A stretch of 58,514 nucleotides of DNA from Pelotomaculum sp. UBA1371. GTDB taxonomy: Bacteria; Bacillota; Desulfotomaculia; Desulfotomaculales; Pelotomaculaceae. The position numbers and the translations under genes are program-made. The stretch spans positions 23,051 to 81,564 of the forward strand of contig DBRJ01000049.1 in NCBI GenBank assembly GCA_002305915.1. Reading direction: 5' to 3'. Below are positions 1-6,924 of the stretch, piece after piece. The notes under the pieces were generated by a model that saw only the letters and a program-made list of their open reading frames with translations, had not been told where the DNA came from and made no database searches. Every line of letters begins with the position of its first letter. The stretch's first letter is position 1.

Positions 1-804
1 ATTATGCGCCCGGAACTGCAGGCCGGTATTATGAAACTAAATGAACAGGATTCCATCAAAGATCCCAGGCTCCTGCGCAAATGCCTGATTGTTCTGGGCC
101 TTACCGTATTGGGCTTTATCCTGCACCAGTACATTAATCTGGAATCATCCGTCATCGCCCTCTCCGGAGCCAGCCTCCTGCTCCTGGTTACCAGGCAGGA
201 CCCGGAACATGCCCTTCACGCTGTGGAGTGGCCTGTTATTTTTTTCTTTATCGGCCTTTTCGTGGTCGTCGGCGCCCTGAAAGAAGTTGGTGTAATCGAG
301 GCTGTGGCAAGATGGGCCCTGGATGTGACCGGAGGCCGGATCGTCCCCACGGGCATGCTCATCCTCTGGCTATCGGCCATTGCCTCCGCTTTTGTTGACA
401 ATATTCCCTTTGTGGCCACAATGATCCCCCTTATTCAGGATATGGGCCAGCTTGGCGGAATCGCAGACTTGAACTTTTTCTGGTGGTCCCTCTCCCTGGG
501 GGCCTGTCTCGGGGGCAACGGGACAATCGTTGGGGCTTCAGCCAACGTAGTGGTTATCGGTATTGCTGAAAAAAGGGGCCTTCATATTAGTTTTATCGGG
601 TTTATGAAGGTGGCTTTCCCGCTCATGCTTATGTCGATTTTAATTTCTACAGGCTACCTCCTTTTCTGGCACTACTTCCATACCATGACGGCCATGGTTG
701 TAACCCTTGCCCTGGGAGTCCTCCTGGGACTTCTCTTAAGAACAGTAGCAGCCAAAAAGATTTACAAGCCTGCTGTTAAGTCCCCCTCCGACAGTGAAGC
801 ATAA
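1..804 (+). CDS. ArsB/NhaD-family ion transporter, C-terminal part (5' end outside window)
   Basis: The frame is open to the left edge, so this is the C-terminal portion (about 267 codons) of a membrane carrier of the ion-transporter superfamily (ArsB/NhaD/citrate-carrier type). Visible are several hydrophobic segments, a re-entrant-like stretch with AFVDNIPFVATMIPL and the later LGACLGGNGTIVGASANVV, which are the paired conserved loops of this superfamily. Family knowledge: full proteins are about 420 residues with about 11 membrane segments, and they exchange Na+/H+ or extrude oxyanions. The substrate cannot be told from this fragment. The protein ends in a short polar tail. The next gene is over 300 bases away, so the two are probably not co-transcribed. 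Confidence 0.85.
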   Translation: MMRPELQAGIMKLNEQDSIKDPRLLRKCLIVLGLTVLGFILHQYINLESSVIALSGASLLLLVTRQDPEHALHAVEWPVIFFFIGLFVVVGALKEVGVIEAVARWALDVTGGRIVPTGMLILWLSAIASAFVDNIPFVATMIPLIQDMGQLGGIADLNFFWWSLSLGACLGGNGTIVGASANVVVIGIAEKRGLHISFIGFMKVAFPLMLMSILISTGYLLFWHYFHTMTAMVVTLALGVLLGLLLRTVAAKKIYKPAVKSPSDSEA

Positions 805-815
805 ACGTTGCCAAA

Positions 816-864
816 GTTTTAAAGGACCTGCCGCCGTTTTAAAGGATAGAGCGACAGGTCCTTT
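816..864 (+). terminator. Long hairpin after the transporter, with an 11-bp direct repeat
   Basis: AAAGGACCTG (821-830) pairs perfectly with CAGGTCCTTT (855-864). The motif GTTTTAAAGGA occurs twice (816-826 and 836-846). There is no strong T tract after the stem, so it may be a weak terminator or an mRNA 3'-end stabiliser. Confidence 0.4.
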
Positions 865-980
865 GCAATATACTGGATTAATAATTATTGTTCCAGAATT
901 TGTTCTCCCCTATGACATCCATATTTTTGTTAATCTTTTGGCCTAAAAAAGGATATCCTTCGAACAGGGAAGAAAATAAC

Positions 981-1120
981 CAACAGTTTCTAGCTGAGAC
1001 CCCTGAGTACGGGCCTCTTTTAAGATGGTAAGCTGCCGGGGTCATTTGTTAGAAGGCAAAGCCACTTACCGGGACAGGAGCCAAGCTGTTGCTTCCGGGT
1101 TTCAAATCAGACTGACTGAT
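981..1120 (+). ncRNA. Candidate structured leader (riboswitch-like) of the class II aldolase gene
   Basis: CAACAG (981-986) can pair with CTGTTG (1086-1091) as a closing helix. Inside it GACCCC (998-1003) pairs with GGGGTC (1038-1043). GGTAAG (1027-1032), in the loop of that helix, is complementary to CTTACC (1065-1070) outside it, which would form a pseudoknot. A small GGC-AAA-GCC hairpin sits at 1055-1063. A further hairpin, ATCAG/CTGAT (1106-1120), ends just before the ribosome binding site. The arrangement looks like a compact ligand-binding RNA followed by a translation-control stem. I could not match it to a riboswitch class I know. The pairings are seen; the function is inferred. Confidence 0.45.
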
Positions 1121-1136
1121 ACTGGAGGGGTGTTTT

Positions 1137-1727
1137 ATGTTAAAGGATTTTCAACGATTTGGCAGGGACCTCTTCCTGGCCGGGTTAAACAGTTCCCACA
1201 GCGGAAATCTGAGCGTCCGCCACGGAGACAAAATTATTATAACCAGAAGGGGTTCCATGCTGGGAAACCTCGCTGAACAGGACATAATAGAGACGGGCCT
1301 GCAAAAAAATGACGGGGAGTCGGGCCTGGCATCCACTGAAATCGGCGTCCACCGTTCCATTTACACGGGAACATCCGCTTTAGCTATTGTACATGCGCAC
1401 CCGGTACATGCCGTCGCTCTTTCCCTGCTTGAAGATCAAATAATTCCGGTCGACGCGGAAGGCGCCTGCCTCCTGAAAAGAATTCCTGTACTTGCCGCGG
1501 CAAACCCTATTGGCTCCAAAGAACTTGAAGAAAATCTCCCTCCGCTCTTAAAAGAGTATAAAATTGCCCTGGTTCGCGGCCACGGCAGTTTTGCCGCGGG
1601 TCAAAAGCTGGAAGAGGCCTATCAGTGGACATCCAGTCTGGAAAACGCCTGCCGGATTATCTATCTCAACCGCACCCTCCAGGGAATGGGCGGGGCGGCA
1701 GCCAAAACCGGGGCAACAGGCCGTTGA
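1137..1727 (+). CDS. Class II aldolase/adducin family protein (FucA-like)
   Basis: A 196-residue protein with the class II (zinc) aldolase fold. N-terminal FGRDLFLAGLNSSHSGNLSVR is the substrate/phosphate-binding GN(L/I)S region, HAHPVHAVAL (residues about 86-95) carries the zinc histidines, and VRGHGSFAAG carries the third His. The length is near that of L-fuculose-phosphate aldolase (about 215). Family members cleave or dehydrate sugar-1-phosphates such as fuculose-1-P, 5-deoxyribulose-1-P or methylthioribulose-1-P, and the substrate is not decidable here. The ATG is preceded by GGAGGGG at a good distance. The leader contains pseudoknot-capable pairings, so regulation by a small ligand is possible. 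The unknown 1763 gene follows after 35 bases and is probably co-transcribed. Confidence 0.85.
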   Translation: MLKDFQRFGRDLFLAGLNSSHSGNLSVRHGDKIIITRRGSMLGNLAEQDIIETGLQKNDGESGLASTEIGVHRSIYTGTSALAIVHAHPVHAVALSLLEDQIIPVDAEGACLLKRIPVLAAANPIGSKELEENLPPLLKEYKIALVRGHGSFAAGQKLEEAYQWTSSLENACRIIYLNRTLQGMGGAAAKTGATGR

Positions 1728-1762
1728 ATCCGGATATATTATTGCCTGAGGAGGTTTAATAA

Positions 1763-2296
1763 GTGGGTATGCTAAAAAACCTGCTCCAGGGAAACCTGGC
1801 AATCCACCAGGAAATGATCAATAAATTTTTAAAAAAATTAATCGAAGAAAGCAACACCCTTAACAAACTGAATATTTCCATTACTGAAGGTTTGTTAAAT
1901 CTGACGGCAGAAATCCTCGCCGGTCTGGGCACATCCATTAATGTTAAGGTTGCCCTGTCCATTAACAGCTTAACATTTAACAGACATAACAGGCTTGTGG
2001 AATTTCAAGTTAACGGTCCGGTGTTAATATCCCTCCAGGGTATTGAGATTAGGGCCAGGCTTGGAATAAACCTGGACCCGGATCCGGCAGGGCAAACCGG
2101 AGCCCCGTCAGGTCTTGTGAATGCCCTGCAGTACCTTGAAATAAAAGAAGACAAAATTACAGTGAATTTTAACAGGATTCCAGGGTTTAACCAGTTACTG
2201 CAAAAGAAACTGGGATTTTTATTAAATTATCTGGAAATAAATAAAATAGAATTGATTGAAGAAATGTTGATCGTCCATCCCTCCATGAAGCTTTAA
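1763..2296 (+). CDS. Protein of unknown function, 177 residues
   Basis: A GTG start with a near-perfect GAGGAGGT site seven bases upstream (1748-1755) makes this a credible gene. The protein has no signal peptide or membrane segment. The first 60 residues are helical and hydrophobic-polar patterned. The middle (about 65-105) looks beta-rich with alternating hydrophobics, and the C-terminus is a Leu/Ile/Glu-rich helix. I do not recognise the family. It lies 35 bases after the class II aldolase gene on the same strand, which suggests one transcript, but nothing in the sequence links it to sugar metabolism. Confidence 0.7.
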   Translation: MGMLKNLLQGNLAIHQEMINKFLKKLIEESNTLNKLNISITEGLLNLTAEILAGLGTSINVKVALSINSLTFNRHNRLVEFQVNGPVLISLQGIEIRARLGINLDPDPAGQTGAPSGLVNALQYLEIKEDKITVNFNRIPGFNQLLQKKLGFLLNYLEINKIELIEEMLIVHPSMKL

Positions 2297-2414
2297 TAAT
2301 CTGTCTATTATTTCTATAGTTGACCCCGCACCATAAATAAAACTACATATTGACACACATATAACAAAGGGTTTTCCCAAAAACTATAAGCAAACAAGAA
2401 AAAGGGGGGGTTTT

Positions 2415-2579
2415 ATGCCGCGAGAAGGTATGATTCCAACCGCACTGGGCACAGTTGTTACAGCAGCCGGGCTGACTCTTCGCAAAACAAATCCTGTTAT
2501 CGGCTGGGGTATTGCCGGTTTTGGGTTGGCGCATGTCTTGCTGGGCGCCATAGATTTAATCGAGCACGCTAAGGAGTAG
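2415..2579 (+). CDS. Small Gly/Ala-rich membrane-like protein, 54 residues
   Basis: The ATG follows an AAAGGGGGGG purine run and opens a 54-residue frame that ends just before a strong terminator. The sequence begins MPREGMIPTALGTVV, has an amphipathic or membrane-like Gly/Ala-rich core (TAAGLTL, then GWGIAGFGLAHVLLGAIDL) and ends with charged IEHAKE. Two short hydrophobic segments separated by RKTNP suggest a small hairpin membrane protein. I believe similar small proteins occur in Peptococcaceae but I cannot name the family. A TTGACA lies at 2350-2355 without a convincing -10 at the right spacing. Confidence 0.65.
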   Translation: MPREGMIPTALGTVVTAAGLTLRKTNPVIGWGIAGFGLAHVLLGAIDLIEHAKE

Positions 2580-2589
2580 GATCGTCTAT

Positions 2590-2614
2590 AAAGGAGCTCC
2601 GGCTCCTTTTTTTT
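2590..2614 (+). terminator. Rho-independent terminator of the 54-residue gene
   Basis: AAAGGAGC (2590-2597) and GCTCCTTT (2602-2609) form a perfect stem with a four-base loop, followed by a run of T to 2614. Confidence 0.85.
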
Positions 2615-2787
2615 AAATATTCAGCCCAAAACTGCCGTTTCGCAGGCAAAGTTTCGGGCCAATAACCCTGGAAATTTACATCAAGGATAAAAGCTTAATA
2701 TTGCTGATTTAAGCTCCAGTTATAAGAGAATAATAGTAACCTTCCAGGCGACCCTTTATTCAGCAGAATAATATCCGGTAATAATAC

Positions 2788-2830
2788 CAGGTAATACCTG
2801 CTATCTGCCACTGCAGCTAGAACGTTCTAG
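2788..2830. promoter_or_regulatory. Palindromes upstream of the micro-gene promoter
   Basis: CTAGAACGTTCTAG (2817-2830) is a perfect 14-bp palindrome that ends 11 bases before the proposed -35. CAGGTAATACCTG (2788-2800) is a second, 13-base imperfect palindrome, and GGTAATA recurs at about 2777 and 2790. The position just upstream of a promoter suggests operator sites. The spacing of GAAC and GTTC does not fit a LexA box. Confidence 0.4.
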
Positions 2831-2840
2831 GCCCAACCGG

Positions 2841-2869
2841 CTGTTAATATACATATAAAATACTATAAT
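2841..2869 (+). promoter_or_regulatory. Sigma-A-type promoter of the micro-gene
   Basis: A perfect -10 TATAAT (2864-2869) lies 24 bases before the translation start of the 24-residue peptide. The -35 region CTGTTA (2841-2846) at 17-base spacing is weak (three of six), which fits an activator- or operator-controlled promoter. Confidence 0.5.
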
Positions 2870-2892
2870 TTATTTATCCAGGAGGTGTTACC

Positions 2893-2967
2893 GTGCTGCG
2901 CAAACGCTGGATGCTGCGACAAGTTGCTCACTGCAAGGGGGGTTGTTGTAGTCAGTCCCGGGCATGA
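2893..2967 (+). CDS. Micro-gene for a 24-residue basic, Cys-rich peptide
   Basis: The GTG start follows a perfect AGGAGGTG site (2880-2886) and a consensus -10 box, and the frame closes 50 bases before a strong terminator. The gene is therefore a complete promoter-to-terminator unit of about 180 bases. The peptide starts MLRKRWMLRQ, is strongly basic in its first half, and has CKGGCC near its C-terminus. No modification enzyme or exporter is adjacent and no gene follows on this strand, so it does not look like an ordinary attenuator leader for a downstream operon. It might be a metal-binding micro-protein, a secreted peptide precursor or the coding part of a dual-function small RNA. The function is unknown. 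Confidence 0.5.
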   Translation: MLRKRWMLRQVAHCKGGCCSQSRA

Positions 2968-3017
2968 CATTAAACTACCCTTTAAAAACAGTTTTTAGGC
3001 TTCATCTGAAAGCTTTT

Positions 3018-3044
3018 AAAAAGCGCCTGTTTAAGGCGCTTTTT
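3018..3044. terminator. Bidirectional terminator between the micro-gene and nadE
   Basis: AAAAAGCGCC (3018-3027) and GGCGCTTTTT (3035-3044) form a perfect 10-bp stem with a seven-base loop. The T run on one strand and A run on the other allow it to end both the rightward micro-gene and leftward nadE. Confidence 0.85.
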
Positions 3045-3075
3045 GAGCATTATAGGAATAAACAGCTTCCCTCTC

Positions 3076-4977
3076 CTACCGGTTTAAAATCTTGTTTTTC
3101 AGTTCCCGGTACGAGGAGGTTAGATAAAAAGTATTCTGCGCTTCCCGGTGGTCATACCCGAAGGCCCTCCTGCTCACTGCCAGGACTGGCGGCGCCTGGA
3201 TTCTTTTGGCAACACCCATACCTGTATAAAGCTTCCACCAGTGTTCCAGGTCCTCGATAAAGTCCCCGGGTTCTGGAAACAGCTGATTAACCAGGCCTTT
3301 CCGGCAACCTATTCTTTCCTCCAGGCTACCTTGCGCATACCACGTTAAAATATCTTCCGGAGTAGCCCTATTCCAGTACTCCATGAAAGCCCGGAAAAGA
3401 TAATCATGATAGGGATAGACAATTGGATCACCCTTGCCTTCTTCCACAGCCTGCGCAGGAGAAAGCTCCGCACTGGGCACAAGGTCGATAATCTCCTGAG
3501 GAATGACCTCTTTCCTGAAAACCTGGCTGTTTAGATATAACGCCAGGTCATACACCTGGTGCTTCCAGAGGTCGCCCAGGACTGCCAGAAAACCTGCCAG
3601 ATCACCGTACAGGGTCGAATATCCGGCGGTCAACTCGCTCTTGTTGGAATTGCAGGTAAAAGCGCCTCCAAAAGCAGCGGCCAGGCCGGCTAAAACCCGG
3701 GCCGAACGGTCCCGCGCCTGAATATTTTCAAGAACAAAGGGGGTGACGGGAATTTTAAACTCCCTGCCGCTTTTTAAATCAACAACCGGAGTCTGAGACA
3801 GCTGGGCGGCTGTATAATCTACAGAATCCTGGATCGGCATGACGGTGTACAGGCAGTCCAAATTGCCGGCCAGCCTGGCTGAAAGGCTCCTTGTGGTTTG
3901 TGAGTTGAAAATACTAGGCATATTGACCAGCAGGACGTTTTCTGGACCCAGCACCAGAGTGTAAAGGCAGGCGGCCACGGCCGAGTCAATACCGCCCGAA
4001 ATACCGATGATTACTTTTCTGATTCCGGTTGAGGACAGAAATTTACCGAGTCCGTATGTAATAGCCTGATAAATTACACCTGTGCCCAAATCGCCGGGAA
4101 CTGAAACCGGATCCCGGTTTCTACCCCCTGCTTCCAGATCCAGGTCCAGTATTTTAAGTTCCGAAGAGAAGGCCGGGCAATAATTTATAATTTGCCCCCT
4201 GCTGTCATAGACCGTACTGTGGCCGTCAAAGGCGTATACTGTTTTGCCGTTGTTCTGGATTCCTACGTTGTTGACGTAAACCAGGGGTACCCCGGTATCT
4301 CCGGCCTGCCTGGAAAAAACACGGTTGCGCTTGTTGTTCTTGCCGAGGGTAAAGGGTGAACAGGATATGTTGACAAAGAGGTCTACAGGGCTGTGTTGTT
4401 GGTAAATATCAATGGGTTTGAGATAGTATTGGTCGCTCCAACCATCCTCGCACAGGATGCAGCCAAGTTTAACCGGTTGTCCGGCAACCGTCAGCTTGAC
4501 TGGCTGTAATAATTCCTCCACCTTTTTACCCATTTCCACAGCTAGTTTTCTCAAGCTGTAAAAATGACGGGTATCTTCAAATTCCCGGTAATTGGGCTGT
4601 AGAGTTTTAATTCTATAGGGGTATGGGAAATTATCACCGCCGTGGAGTACGCCGTCTTTAGCAATAAAAAAGGCGTTGTATTTTCTTACCCTGCCGTCGT
4701 CACCTGTTTTACTCCAGTCTACGGCCACGTTACCAAAGAGCACACATATTCCATTCCGGGACGACTGGATGACCTGCCGGCCGTACATCTCACAATCTCT
4801 GACAAAAGAATCCTGTTCCCAGGTATCTCCCAGTAAATACCCTGGGACAGCCATTTCCGGGAAAATGACCATCTGAGCGCCCCCCTGCCGTGCTTCCTCA
4901 ACCATCTTCAGGATAGTCCGGGTATTTAAGTCTGGTCTTCCGGGAATTACTTCCATTTGCCCCAGCGCTATACGCAT
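3076..4977 (-). CDS. nadE: NAD+ synthase, glutamine-hydrolysing
   Basis: This 633-residue cytoplasmic enzyme makes NAD+ from nicotinate adenine dinucleotide, ATP and glutamine. The N-terminal half is a nitrilase/CN-hydrolase glutaminase domain with the catalytic Glu in FPEMAVPG (residue 41) and the catalytic Cys in GCILCEDGW. The C-terminal half is the adenylating synthetase with the pyrophosphate loop GISGGIDSAVAACL and a conserved TTRSLSARLAG helix. The length fits fused bacterial NadE. I start at the ATG (4977), eight bases after GAGGTG; a TTG one codon earlier is also possible. A Nudix gene lies upstream on the same strand. The gene ends at a bidirectional terminator. Confidence 0.95.
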   Translation of the reverse strand: MRIALGQMEVIPGRPDLNTRTILKMVEEARQGGAQMVIFPEMAVPGYLLGDTWEQDSFVRDCEMYGRQVIQSSRNGICVLFGNVAVDWSKTGDDGRVRKYNAFFIAKDGVLHGGDNFPYPYRIKTLQPNYREFEDTRHFYSLRKLAVEMGKKVEELLQPVKLTVAGQPVKLGCILCEDGWSDQYYLKPIDIYQQHSPVDLFVNISCSPFTLGKNNKRNRVFSRQAGDTGVPLVYVNNVGIQNNGKTVYAFDGHSTVYDSRGQIINYCPAFSSELKILDLDLEAGGRNRDPVSVPGDLGTGVIYQAITYGLGKFLSSTGIRKVIIGISGGIDSAVAACLYTLVLGPENVLLVNMPSIFNSQTTRSLSARLAGNLDCLYTVMPIQDSVDYTAAQLSQTPVVDLKSGREFKIPVTPFVLENIQARDRSARVLAGLAAAFGGAFTCNSNKSELTAGYSTLYGDLAGFLAVLGDLWKHQVYDLALYLNSQVFRKEVIPQEIIDLVPSAELSPAQAVEEGKGDPIVYPYHDYLFRAFMEYWNRATPEDILTWYAQGSLEERIGCRKGLVNQLFPEPGDFIEDLEHWWKLYTGMGVAKRIQAPPVLAVSRRAFGYDHREAQNTFYLTSSYRELKNKILNR

Positions 4978-5061
4978 CAATGAATCACCTCATCAAATAT
5001 AAAACAAGTTAAACCAGTTCCTATGCGGTGTATTATATGGATAATTTTACTGCTTATCTAA

Positions 5062-5073
5062 ACAAATATTTGT
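5062..5073. promoter_or_regulatory. Palindrome in the nadE upstream region
   Basis: ACAAATATTTGT is a perfect 12-bp palindrome in the AT-rich interval between the Nudix gene and nadE. A half copy (ATATTTGTAACA) follows at 5075-5086. It could be an operator, and a TATAAT-like element on the minus strand lies between it and nadE. Function is inferred only. Confidence 0.25.
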
Positions 5074-5129
5074 AATATTTGTAACATTTTCTTTTCTTTT
5101 AATGTATAATATGTTCGTCTCCGGTTCTT

Positions 5130-5669
5130 TCAAACAGATTCAAGTACATCTTCAACAACCTTTTTGTGAAAAGGGCCGATGAAGGAGATGCTGTTTCCGG
5201 CATAATCCCGGTCTACCCACAGATAATCTGTATGTTCTTCGCTTAATCTTACTACCGGTTTGGGCTGGTTACCCAGATTACAGAGGTAGAACACTCCGTA
5301 ACGCTCAATCCCGTCCGGAAACATCACCACATAAGTTCTCAATAATTTAATTTCCCGGTCAAGCTGCAAACCTGTTTCTTCCCTTACTTCCCGTAACAGG
5401 TCTTCCTCCGGGGTCCCCGACATGTAGTGCCCGCCGGGCAAACCCCATAGTCCCTCGACTCCCTGACCCTGATAAGCAGAGTAACGCAACAGCAGAACTC
5501 TTCCTTGACTGACAATAACCACATGCTGCATAACTGCCAGCAGTTTGTGCTTAAAAGATCCCACACCATCACCCTGACCTAATTTTTTCTGATTAAAGAC
5601 TAAAAGTAATTTACTAAAGCTGTTTGTAGAAAAGAAAAGTATATCTAAAAAATTAACTTTGTGTATCAT
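5130..5669 (-). CDS. Nudix hydrolase
   Basis: A 179-residue protein whose core is a Nudix domain. GLWGLPGGHYMSGTPEEDLL followed by REVREETGL is the Nudix box, with the REVREETG metal-binding core intact. The first Glu of the consensus Gx5E is replaced by Thr, which occurs in some active members. Substrates of the family are nucleoside diphosphates linked to another group, such as ADP-ribose or NADH. No winged-helix tail is present, so it is not the NAD regulator NrtR. The first 45 residues are hydrophobic and atypical. A GTG about 40 codons downstream, with AGGGTGA before it, may be the true start. Its position upstream of nadE suggests NAD-related housekeeping. Confidence 0.8.
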   Translation of the reverse strand: MIHKVNFLDILFFSTNSFSKLLLVFNQKKLGQGDGVGSFKHKLLAVMQHVVIVSQGRVLLLRYSAYQGQGVEGLWGLPGGHYMSGTPEEDLLREVREETGLQLDREIKLLRTYVVMFPDGIERYGVFYLCNLGNQPKPVVRLSEEHTDYLWVDRDYAGNSISFIGPFHKKVVEDVLESV

Positions 5670-5731
5670 TATATCCTGCTATTGTTTTAAAATAAAATAA
5701 AAAGATAATATTGGAAGGGGGAAGATCCGAG

Positions 5732-6472
5732 ATGAAAGTTGTTTTTCACGAAATATTCAGAGGGGTTTACGATTATGACCCTGCCGCGGCCAAGGGAAGA
5801 ATCGATTGCATCTACGATGAGTTGGAAGGTTTTTTTGAATTTATTGAGCCGGTGCCTGCCGTTGAAAGCGACCTTTTGCTTGTTCATGAACAGAGCCACG
5901 TGGATTACGTCAAGAGTAAGGGAATTATTTATGAAGTCGCCTTATTTGCTGCCGGGGGAGCAATTCTGGCGGCAGAGTCAGCTGTCCGGGGCGAGCCTGC
6001 ATTCGCCCTGATCAGGCCGCCGGGGCATCACGCCAGCCGTAATTCAAGCTGGGGATTCTGCTGGTTTAATAATATAGCCATAGCAGTCGCCAGGCAACGC
6101 CGCCTGGGCACTGTCAAAAAAGTCGCGATCGCAGATATAGATCTTCATTTCGGAGACGGGACCAGTAATATTTTTCAAGACACCCCGGACGTCAGCTACT
6201 ATCACCTCTACAACATAGACGGCCTGGAACAGTTTCTTGCCATCAACCAGGACTGCGATCTGGTCGCAGTTTCTGCAGGTTTTGATATGCACGTGGAAGA
6301 CTGGGGTTTTATCCTGAGTACTCAGGACTATACCACAATCGGTAAAATAGTGGCAAATCACGCCCGCAAGTACTGCGGCGGCAGGTTTTTTGCAGTTTTA
6401 GAAGGCGGCTACAACCAACGGGTCCTGGGGAAAAACGTCAAGGCCTTGCTGGACGGGTTTGCTTTGAGCTAA
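5732..6472 (+). CDS. Histone-deacetylase-superfamily zinc deacetylase
   Basis: A 246-residue member of the arginase/deacetylase fold (HDAC, AcuC, acetylpolyamine amidohydrolase). RPPGHHASR contains the tandem catalytic histidines, ADIDLHFGDGT carries the Asp and His zinc ligands, SAGFDMH carries the third ligand Asp, and LEGGYN carries the transition-state region. It is shorter than typical HDAC-like enzymes (300-370 residues), mainly between the active-site blocks. The likely substrate class is acetyl-lysine or acetylated polyamines; which one is not decidable. The ATG at 5732 follows GGAAGGGGGAAG. A TTG seven codons earlier falls inside that site and is rejected. It is divergent from the Nudix gene. 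Confidence 0.85.
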   Translation: MKVVFHEIFRGVYDYDPAAAKGRIDCIYDELEGFFEFIEPVPAVESDLLLVHEQSHVDYVKSKGIIYEVALFAAGGAILAAESAVRGEPAFALIRPPGHHASRNSSWGFCWFNNIAIAVARQRRLGTVKKVAIADIDLHFGDGTSNIFQDTPDVSYYHLYNIDGLEQFLAINQDCDLVAVSAGFDMHVEDWGFILSTQDYTTIGKIVANHARKYCGGRFFAVLEGGYNQRVLGKNVKALLDGFALS

Positions 6473-6924
6473 CTCCCGGCGCCCTGCCTGCGGGAAAGCT
6501 CCGGGGAACCGGGCAGAAAAACAGCAATTACCAGGCCAATTGCAAATAAACCTTCCAAAACTGGCTACTATTCTACCATGTTTTATGCGATTCTGCATCC
6601 TGAAGCTTTACTTTAACTCAGGGTTTAGAATTATCATCCCATCATAGTTTTCCATGCTTAAAAACAGGAATTCACACACTCTCAAGAGAACACTCCCCTA
6701 TAGATCAACTGCCTCTGACGCGATAAACAGTTTAAAGGACGAGAATTATTGCAGCAAAAGAAAACGGCTGGAATACGGACAAACTGTTTTCCCTGAATTA
6801 GAAGAGTTTTGACCGTGCCTGACAGGGATTACCCCAAGGAGGATTCATTCTGCAGCTGACTCCTTGAGACTGTCTTAAATAACTCGATATCACCGGGAAA
6901 CACAATATATATGGAGAGAAAACT
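6473..6924. other. Intergenic region before adenine deaminase; no gene seen
   Basis: About 450 bases without a credible frame. CAAGGAG (6835-6841) and CTCCTTG (6860-6866) are complementary with an 18-base loop, about 60 bases before the ade start. I looked for the purine-riboswitch core and did not find it. Otherwise I see nothing specific. Confidence 0.4.

Noticed and set aside
981..1092. TPP, c-di-GMP-I, preQ1 or cobalamin riboswitch
   Set aside because: Short look-alikes such as GCAAAGCC and TTTCTAGCTGAGA occur, but the required conserved core sequences of each class are absent or in the wrong order.
2817..2830. LexA/SOS box
   Set aside because: The SOS box needs GAAC and GTTC separated by four bases; here they are directly joined in CTAGAACGTTCTAG.
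5130..5669. NrtR-type NAD regulator
   Set aside because: NrtR has a Nudix domain plus a C-terminal winged helix and is about 230 or more residues; this protein ends right after the Nudix domain.
6473..6924. Purine riboswitch ahead of adenine deaminase
   Set aside because: The conserved junction sequences of the purine aptamer are not present on the plus strand in this interval.
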